From: Salinibaculum sp. SYNS191
Lineage (GTDB): Archaea; Halobacteriota; Halobacteria; Halobacteriales; Haloarculaceae
Reading direction: 5' to 3'
DNA: 64,000 bases
Assembly (NCBI RefSeq): GCF_037338445.1
Contig: NZ_CP147838.1
Location: 2,170,001-2,234,000, forward strand
Shown: piece by piece, positions 58,549 to 64,000 of the stretch
Layout: each line of letters begins with the position of its first letter
Numbering within the stretch: position 1 is the stretch's first letter
Made by a program: the position numbers and the translations under genes
The notes under the pieces: generated by a model
Seen by the model: only the letters and a program-made list of their open reading frames with translations
Told to the model about the DNA's origin: nothing
Database searches by the model: none

Positions 58549-59436
58549 CTACTGCTCTGACAACCAGACGAGCAAGCCGTTCTGTGCGTGGAGGCGGTTC
58601 TCCGCCTGGTCCCAGACGATTGCGTTCTCGCTCTCCAGCACGTCGTCGGTAATCTCCTCGCCGCGGTGGGCGGGCAGGCAGTGCATCACGGTCCGGTCGC
58701 CGACGAAGTCGCGCGTCAACTGGAAGCCGTCGAAGGCCGACAGCTTCTCCTCGCGTTCGTCCTCCTGGCCCATGCTGACCCAGACGTCGGTGTAGATGAC
58801 GTCGGCGTCTTCGACCGCCGCGTCGGGGTCGGTCGTCGTCTCGGGGGCGGCCCCGAGTTCGTCCGCGCGGGCGAGCACGTCGTCGTCGACGTCGTACTCG
58901 GGCGGCGTCGCGACCGTCAGGTCCAGCCCGACCATCGCCGCGCCGAGGACGAACGACTGGCAGACGTTGTTGCCGTCGCCGACCCACGCGACCGAGGTGT
59001 CGAAGCCGAAGCGTTCACGGATGGTCAGCAGGTCAGCGAGCGTCTGGCAGGGGTGGGCGTCGTCCGTGAGGCCGTTGACCACCGGCACCGTGGCGTACTC
59101 GGCCAGTTCCTCCACGTCGCTGTGGTCGAACACCCGCGCCATGATGAAGTCGGCGTAGCGCGCGACGGCGCGGGCGGTGTCCTTGATGGGCTCGCCGTGG
59201 CCCAGGTGGATGTCGTCCGGTCCGAGGAAGATGGCGTGCCCCCCCAGCCGTGTCATGCCCGTCTCGAAGGAGACGCGGGTCCGCGTCGACGGTTTTTCGA
59301 AAATCATCGCCAGCGTCTGGTCCGCCAGCGGCTTCTCGGGGTTGCCGGCCGCCCGGCCGGCCTTGATGTCGGCCGCGCGGTCGAGGACTGCGTGCAGTTC
59401 GTCGGTCGTGAGGTCGTCGACGTCCACCAGGTCCAT
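58549..59436 (-). CDS. argF: Ornithine carbamoyltransferase
   Basis: 295 residues. The carbamoyl phosphate motif STRTR (50-54, in KPSTRTRVSFETGM) and the ornithine-binding HCLPAHRGEE are intact. It makes citrulline from ornithine and carbamoyl phosphate in the cytosol. It is the last gene of the argX-C-B-D-E-F operon, with its start 2 nt after the argE stop. Confidence 0.94.
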   Translation of the reverse strand: MDLVDVDDLTTDELHAVLDRAADIKAGRAAGNPEKPLADQTLAMIFEKPSTRTRVSFETGMTRLGGHAIFLGPDDIHLGHGEPIKDTARAVARYADFIMARVFDHSDVEELAEYATVPVVNGLTDDAHPCQTLADLLTIRERFGFDTSVAWVGDGNNVCQSFVLGAAMVGLDLTVATPPEYDVDDDVLARADELGAAPETTTDPDAAVEDADVIYTDVWVSMGQEDEREEKLSAFDGFQLTRDFVGDRTVMHCLPAHRGEEITDDVLESENAIVWDQAENRLHAQNGLLVWLSEQ

Positions 59437-59438
59437 GG

Positions 59439-60554
59439 TTACAGGAGCCGCTCCGTGGCCGTTTCGAGTACCGCCACTGACTTATCATATTCGTCCAGCC
59501 CGAGGTGTTCGTTGGGCGCGTGGTCGAGGTCCGAGTCGCCCGGCCCGTACGTGACCATCGGGCAGTCCCAGTGCTGTGCGAAGACGTTCATGTCGCTGGT
59601 CCCGGTCTTGCGCAGCAGGCGCGGGTCGCCGTCCTGCTGGCGGATGGCCCCGCGGAAGGCCCGCGCGACCTTCGTCCGCGGGCTCTGCATGACGGGTTCG
59701 ACCCGGTCGTCCCAGTTCACCCGGTCGGCCACGTCGAGGTAGCCGTCCGTTATCTCGATGACCTCCTCGGTGCTCATCGACGGCGGGACGCGCAGTTGCA
59801 CGTCCATCGTCGCCTCGACGGAGAGGCCGTCCTCCGAGAGCCCGCCGTCGATGTCGATGGGCTTGGGCGTGACGCGCTCGAAGACGGGTTCCCACTCGTC
59901 GGTGTCGAACTCGTCCTCGACGTTGGCCCACCACTGGATGGCGTCCTGGATGGCGTTGTTCTCCGGGCGGGAGGTGTGCCCGGACTCGCTGGTGGCGACG
60001 TAGGTCCCGGCCACCAGTCCGCGGTAGCCCAGCGTGATGCCGTCCCAGCCGGAGGGTTCGCCGTTGATGACCGCGTCCGGTTCGGCCTCGCGGTCCTCGA
60101 TGACGTAGCGGCTCCCCCGGGAGTCGACCTCCTCGCCGACGACGCCGATGAAACTCGCGCCCGTCCGCACGGCCGCGACGGCCATCGACGCCAGCGGGCC
60201 CTTCGCGTCGACGCTCCCCCGGCCCCAGAGCACGTCGGCCTCGTCGCCGGGCGGGCTCCCGCCGCCGCCCCAGGCGACGTCATCGCTCGGCAGCGTCTCG
60301 ACGCGCACCGGGATGTCTCCTGGGACGGTGTCGATGTGCGAGGTCAGGAGGACGCCGTCGTCGGCCGGCGCGCGGACGTTGCCCGCGTCGTCTATCCACA
60401 CCTCGCGGTCGTGGTTCTCGAAGAACGTCTTGAGCTGTTCGGCACAGGCCCGCTCCTTGTGGGTCACCGACGGGATGCCGACGAGTTTCACCAGCAGGTC
60501 CCTGGCCTCGCCCTGGGCTTTGGTCTCCGTGGTGCCGTGACTGACTTCGCTCAT
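59439..60554 (-). CDS. argE: LysW-ornithine/lysine hydrolase (ArgE/LysK type)
   Basis: 371 residues from ATG 60554. M20 metallopeptidase motifs: LLTSHIDTVPG (first metal ligands), LWGRGSVDAKGPLASM, and GVVGEEVDSRGSRY with the catalytic Glu. HTSRPENNAIQDAI is the dimerisation part. It releases ornithine from the carrier protein LysW. The downstream argF gene starts 2 nt after the stop, and upstream argD overlaps by 4 nt. Confidence 0.92.
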   Translation of the reverse strand: MSEVSHGTTETKAQGEARDLLVKLVGIPSVTHKERACAEQLKTFFENHDREVWIDDAGNVRAPADDGVLLTSHIDTVPGDIPVRVETLPSDDVAWGGGGSPPGDEADVLWGRGSVDAKGPLASMAVAAVRTGASFIGVVGEEVDSRGSRYVIEDREAEPDAVINGEPSGWDGITLGYRGLVAGTYVATSESGHTSRPENNAIQDAIQWWANVEDEFDTDEWEPVFERVTPKPIDIDGGLSEDGLSVEATMDVQLRVPPSMSTEEVIEITDGYLDVADRVNWDDRVEPVMQSPRTKVARAFRGAIRQQDGDPRLLRKTGTSDMNVFAQHWDCPMVTYGPGDSDLDHAPNEHLGLDEYDKSVAVLETATERLL

Positions 60555-61678
60555 GTTATCACGTCCACCAGCGCGTCGACCACCTGGTCGGCGTGCTCCT
60601 CCGTAATCGTCAGCGGCGGAAGCAGGCGCACGACTGTCCGCCCGGCGGGCAGCGCCAGAATCCCGTGGTTCAACGCGAGTTCCTTCAGCAGGCGGTTGGC
60701 CCCCCGTTTCACCTCGACACCGACCATCAGTCCCTCGCTGCGGATGTCGCGTGCTGCGTCGCCGACCTCGGCTTCGAGTTGCCCACGAAGGTACTCGCCG
60801 ACGTCGGCGGCGTGACCGGGGACGTCCTCCTCGACGATGGTCTTCACCGTCGCGTTCGCGGCTGCGGAGATGACCGGGCCGCCGGAGAACGTCGAGGCGT
60901 GGGAGCCGTAGTTGTCGGCGATCCAGTCCCGGCACAGCGTCGCGCCGACGGGCAGGCCGTTGCCCAGTCCTTTCGCGGCGGTAATCATGTCCGGCGCGAC
61001 GCCGGCCCCTTCCGCGGCCCACAGCGTGCCGGTCCGGCCCATCCCGGTCTGTACCTCGTCGAAGATGAGCGCGGCACCGGCCTCCTCGGTGGCCTCGCGG
61101 GTGGTCTGCAGGAACTCCGCGGAGGCGGGGTTGATGCCGCCCTCGCCCTGGACGGGTTCGACGATGACCGCGGCGGTGTCGTCGTCGACAGCCTCCTGCA
61201 TCGCCTCGGGGTCGTCGTAGGGCACGAACTCCACGTCCCCGATGAGCGGCTCGTAGGGCTTCTTGTACTTGTTCTTCCACGTGGTCGCGAGAGCGCCCAT
61301 CGTACGGCCGTGAAAGCCCTGCATCGTGGCGATTATCTTCGAGTTGCCCGTCGCCGCGCGGGCGAACTTCAATGCGGCCTCGTTGGCCTCCGTCCCAGAG
61401 TTGCACAGCCACGTCTTGTCGATGGGGTCCGGGGCCGTGTCGGCGAGGCGCTCGTACAGTTCCGTCCGGACGTCAACGGGGTACGACGCCTGCACGTAGG
61501 TGAGCTTCGAGAGTTGCTCCTGGACCGCCGACTTCACGGCGTCGTGGTCGTGGCCCAGCGGGACGCAGGCATAGGACGCGCCCATGTCGAGGAACTCGGT
61601 GCCGCTGTCGTCGTAGACGTACGGCCCGTCCCCCTCCTCGATTTGAATGGGCTTCTCGTTGAAGACGAACCCACTCAT
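60551..61678 (-). CDS. argD: LysW-gamma-L-ornithine/lysine aminotransferase
   Basis: 375 residues. A fold-type I PLP aminotransferase with the PLP Lys in ITAAKGLGNGLPVGA, GFHGRTMGALATT for the phosphate region and IFDEVQTGMGRTGTLWA for the cofactor contacts. It swaps the aldehyde of the LysW-bound semialdehyde for an amine. Its start overlaps the argB stop by 4 nt and its end overlaps argE by 4 nt. Confidence 0.93.
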   Translation of the reverse strand: MSGFVFNEKPIQIEEGDGPYVYDDSGTEFLDMGASYACVPLGHDHDAVKSAVQEQLSKLTYVQASYPVDVRTELYERLADTAPDPIDKTWLCNSGTEANEAALKFARAATGNSKIIATMQGFHGRTMGALATTWKNKYKKPYEPLIGDVEFVPYDDPEAMQEAVDDDTAAVIVEPVQGEGGINPASAEFLQTTREATEEAGAALIFDEVQTGMGRTGTLWAAEGAGVAPDMITAAKGLGNGLPVGATLCRDWIADNYGSHASTFSGGPVISAAANATVKTIVEEDVPGHAADVGEYLRGQLEAEVGDAARDIRSEGLMVGVEVKRGANRLLKELALNHGILALPAGRTVVRLLPPLTITEEHADQVVDALVDVIT

Positions 61679-62538
61679 TCGTCGTCACCTCCGTCGGTCT
61701 CGGCATCGTCGGGTAGAGCGCTGGGGTAGACGTGCGTGCCGTCGCCCTCCATCGCAGTGGCGACGGGCTGGTCGATGTTCGCGTCTGCGACGATGACCTC
61801 TGGCGCACCCCCTTCGAGTGCTTCCCTGATGGCCATCACTTTCCGGCCCATGAAGCCCTCTGCGGCGTCTTCCATGCGCGTCCAGTCCTCGGGGGTTTCG
61901 ACCTCGCGGATGAGCGTGTCGCGGTCGTCGGGGTCTTCGAGGATACCCGGCACGTCCGTCAGCAGGACGAGCGTGCCGTCGAGTTCCCCCGCGATGGCGG
62001 CCGCGGAGCGGTCGGCGTCGGTGTTGACCGGCGTGACGCCGTCCTCGTCTGCCCCGGCCATCGGCGGGCTGACGACCGGCGTGTAACCGTCCGAGAGCAG
62101 CGATTCGAGGAGGTCGCCGTTGACCTGCTTGATTGACCCGGAGTGGTCGCCGCGGCGAATCTTGCGCTTGCCGTCCTCGACGACGCGGACCGCGGACTTG
62201 CGCGGACCGTACAGCAGCTTCCCGTCCACGCCGGACAGGCCCACGGCGTCGACGTCCTCGCTCTGGAGGCCGGCGACCATCTCGGTGTTCAAAAGGCCCG
62301 GCATCACCATCTCGAAGACCTCTATGGTGTCCTCGTCGGTGAACCGGCCGACGACGCCGCTCGGCGTCTCGACGTACTCCGGTTCCATGCCGAGGCGTTC
62401 GAGGGTGTCGTCGACGGCGGTGGACCCGCCGTGTGTCACGACGGTGTCTTCGCCACTGTCGACGAGCGATGCGACGTCCGCGAGCGCGCCCGCGGGGTCG
62501 ACCGCGCGGGCACCGCCAACTTTGATAACTACAGTCAT
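61675..62538 (-). CDS. argB: LysW-glutamate/aminoadipate kinase
   Basis: 287 residues from ATG 62538; MPRNGGF before it is not conserved. The amino acid kinase fold shows VIKVGGARAV at the start, VVTHGGSTAVDDTLERLG, and SPPMAGADEDGVTPVNTDADRSAAAIAGEL (conserved DADR). It phosphorylates the carrier-bound glutamate. The end overlaps argD by 4 nt. LysW itself is not in the window. Confidence 0.92.
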   Translation of the reverse strand: MTVVIKVGGARAVDPAGALADVASLVDSGEDTVVTHGGSTAVDDTLERLGMEPEYVETPSGVVGRFTDEDTIEVFEMVMPGLLNTEMVAGLQSEDVDAVGLSGVDGKLLYGPRKSAVRVVEDGKRKIRRGDHSGSIKQVNGDLLESLLSDGYTPVVSPPMAGADEDGVTPVNTDADRSAAAIAGELDGTLVLLTDVPGILEDPDDRDTLIREVETPEDWTRMEDAAEGFMGRKVMAIREALEGGAPEVIVADANIDQPVATAMEGDGTHVYPSALPDDAETDGGDDE

Positions 62539-62551
62539 TGGAAAACCTCCG

Positions 62552-63589
62552 TTACGGGGCACCCACGGGGTGGAGCCCGCGGAAGTTCAGGCCGGCCGTC
62601 TCCTCGATGCCCAGCGCGACGTTGGCCGCGTGGAGGGCCTGGCCGGCCGAGCCCTTCATCATGTTGTCGATGGCCGAGAAGGCGACGATGCGCTTGTTCC
62701 CGGGGTCGAGTTCGAAGCCGACCTCCGCGCGGTTCGTCCCCGCGACGGCCTTCGGTTCGGGGTAGCGATAGACGCCGCCGCCGCCGGCGACGAGTTCGAC
62801 GAACGGCTCCTCCTCGTAGGACCCGCGGTAGGCCCCCCAGAGGTCGCCCTTCGAGACGGGCTGACCGGGGAAGACGTGCGCCGTCGCCGACGCGCCGCGA
62901 ATCATGTCGACGGCGTGGACGGTGAAGGAGACGTCCAGGCCGAGGAACTGTTCGATTTCCGCCTCGTGGCGGTGACCGGTCGGCGCGTACGGGCGGACGA
63001 CGCCCGAGCGCTCGGGGTGCGAGGAGGCCTCGCCACCGCCGGCGCCGCCCTCGCTGGAGCCGACCTTCACGTCGACGACGACCTGCTCGTCGCCCGAGAG
63101 GATGTCCGCCTCGAACAGCGGGAGCAGGCCGAGGATGGTGGCCGTGGCGTTGCACCCGCCGGAGGCGATGAGGTCGGCACCCGGCAGTTCGTCGCGGGTG
63201 AGTTCCGGCAGCGCGTAGACGGACTTCTCCAGCAACTCCGGCCGGACGTGGCCGTCGTACCACTCGTCGTACTGCTCCTCCGTGTTCAGCCGGAAGTCGG
63301 CGGAGAGGTCGACCACGGTGTCCGCGGCGTCCTGGAAGGCGTCGATGCGCTCCATCGAGACGCCGTGAGGGGTCGCGGCGAACAGCACGTCCACCGATTC
63401 CAGGTCCTCCGGGTGCGAGAAGCGCAGGTCCCGGTGGCGCAGATTCGGGTGGGCGTGGCCGACGGTCTTGTTCTCCTTCGACCGGCTGGTGGCCTGTGCG
63501 ATTTCGAACTCGGGGTGGCCATCGAGGATGCGAAGCAACTCGCCGCCGGTGAACCCGCTGCCGCCGACGACGCTGGCCGTATACGTCAT
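62552..63589 (-). CDS. argC: LysW-glutamyl/aminoadipyl phosphate reductase
   Basis: 345 residues. NADPH motif VVGGSGFTGGELLRIL opens the protein, the catalytic Cys lies in SGGCNATATILG, and VGSSEGGAGGGEASSHPERS plus AVDMIRGASATAH form the substrate site. It reduces the acyl-phosphate to the semialdehyde. A 13-nt gap separates it from argB; it overlaps argX by 4 nt. Confidence 0.93.
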   Translation of the reverse strand: MTYTASVVGGSGFTGGELLRILDGHPEFEIAQATSRSKENKTVGHAHPNLRHRDLRFSHPEDLESVDVLFAATPHGVSMERIDAFQDAADTVVDLSADFRLNTEEQYDEWYDGHVRPELLEKSVYALPELTRDELPGADLIASGGCNATATILGLLPLFEADILSGDEQVVVDVKVGSSEGGAGGGEASSHPERSGVVRPYAPTGHRHEAEIEQFLGLDVSFTVHAVDMIRGASATAHVFPGQPVSKGDLWGAYRGSYEEEPFVELVAGGGGVYRYPEPKAVAGTNRAEVGFELDPGNKRIVAFSAIDNMMKGSAGQALHAANVALGIEETAGLNFRGLHPVGAP

Positions 63590-64000
63590 GCCGTCACCTC
63601 TGTATCGGTCTCGGATTCGACTTTCGCTTCCAGCCAGTCGACGACTGCGGCGGGCACGTCGGTTTCGACCGCCCCGTCGAGTGCCTTGAACTCGACGTTG
63701 TGATTGACCTCGTGGACGGTGTAGCCAGTCGGGTTTCCGTTTTCATCGACACCGGTCTCCATCAGGTCGATTCCGAGCAACCCGCCGCCGACGGCCTCGC
63801 TCGCCCGTGCCACGAGGTCGCGGCTCTCATCGTCCATGTCGAATTCGGTGACGTCTGCCCCCTTCGAGGCGTTCGTCAGCCAGTGGTCTGCCGAACGAAC
63901 CTCCGCAGCGATTGGCTCGCCGTCGGCCGCCAGCACGCGGATGTCACGACCCGGCTTCTCGACGAACTCCTGGATGTAGAACACCTTGTGCTCGTAGTGG
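63586..64000 (-). CDS. argX: Glutamate--LysW ligase ArgX/LysX (RimK-type ATP-grasp), 5' end outside window
   Basis: Only the C-terminal ~137 residues are here; the frame continues past the right edge. FYIQEFVEKPGRDIRVLAADGEPIA, NASKGADVTEF, GGGLLGIDLMETG and HEVNHNVEFKAL are the typical ATP-grasp segments with conserved D, E and N residues for Mg2+-ATP. It joins glutamate to the C-terminal Glu of LysW. The upstream gene(s), probably lysW and argGH, lie outside. Confidence 0.88.
   Translation of the reverse strand, partial: HYEHKVFYIQEFVEKPGRDIRVLAADGEPIAAEVRSADHWLTNASKGADVTEFDMDDESRDLVARASEAVGGGLLGIDLMETGVDENGNPTGYTVHEVNHNVEFKALDGAVETDVPAAVVDWLEAKVESETDTEVTA

Overview
The window is chromosomal DNA of a haloarchaeon (class Halobacteria). 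The supporting signs are very high GC, strongly acidic proteins, Tat/lipobox secreted proteins, leaderless genes with a TATA box about 25-30 nt upstream, and archaeal information-processing genes (DP1, Orc1/Cdc6, aIF2-beta, Hef, archaeal glycyl-tRNA synthetase). The genus cannot be fixed from the sequence alone. An intact isocitrate lyase plus haloarchaeal malate synthase shows a glyoxylate bypass. I see no insertion sequence, prophage or CRISPR array; it reads as conserved core chromosome.

Layout. 1-3.5 kb: partial FAD disulfide oxidoreductase, DUF1684 and DUF373 proteins, an intron-containing tRNA-Arg(TCT) followed by an inverted tRNA-like remnant, and a YbaK deacylase. 3.6-9 kb: a branched-chain amino-acid-type ABC importer (binding protein on +, livHMGF operon convergent on -). 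9-16.4 kb: aIF2-beta, an MFS transporter, an M29 aminopeptidase, small membrane proteins, a regulator, a phosphodiesterase, a CDF metal transporter and a lipoprotein. 16.5-20.3 kb: FAH-family enzyme, zinc microprotein, aceA and aceB. 20.3-28.4 kb: phosphoribosyltransferase, DUF3179 protein, XPD-like helicase with an HD protein, cupin, serB, HTH protein and NUDIX.

28.4-38 kb is the replication-origin neighbourhood: DP1 (small subunit of DNA polymerase D), signal peptidase I, two regulators, orc1/cdc6, a 1.35-kb origin region and the oapABC-type operon. The origin has an AT-rich, CTAG-rich unwinding element flanked by two inverted ORB elements whose G-runs point outward, another ORB in the orc1 promoter, a purine-rich left arm and a pyrimidine-rich right arm. 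An almost perfect inverted ORB pair (24/27 identical) lies inside the DP1 coding sequence, and a lone ORB lies at 54.5 kb.

38-55 kb: malate dehydrogenase, aldo/keto reductase, a CBS-glyS-dolichol kinase-hef cluster, serA, a 7-TM protein, threonine synthase, regulators and a large halocyanin-fusion lipoprotein. 55-58.5 kb: DHH phosphoesterase with a zinc ribbon microprotein and a PRC-barrel-like protein, small membrane proteins and a pentapeptide-repeat/ion-channel fusion. 58.5-64 kb: an arginine biosynthesis operon of the LysW (carrier-protein) type, argX-argC-argB-argD-argE-argF, running off the right edge.
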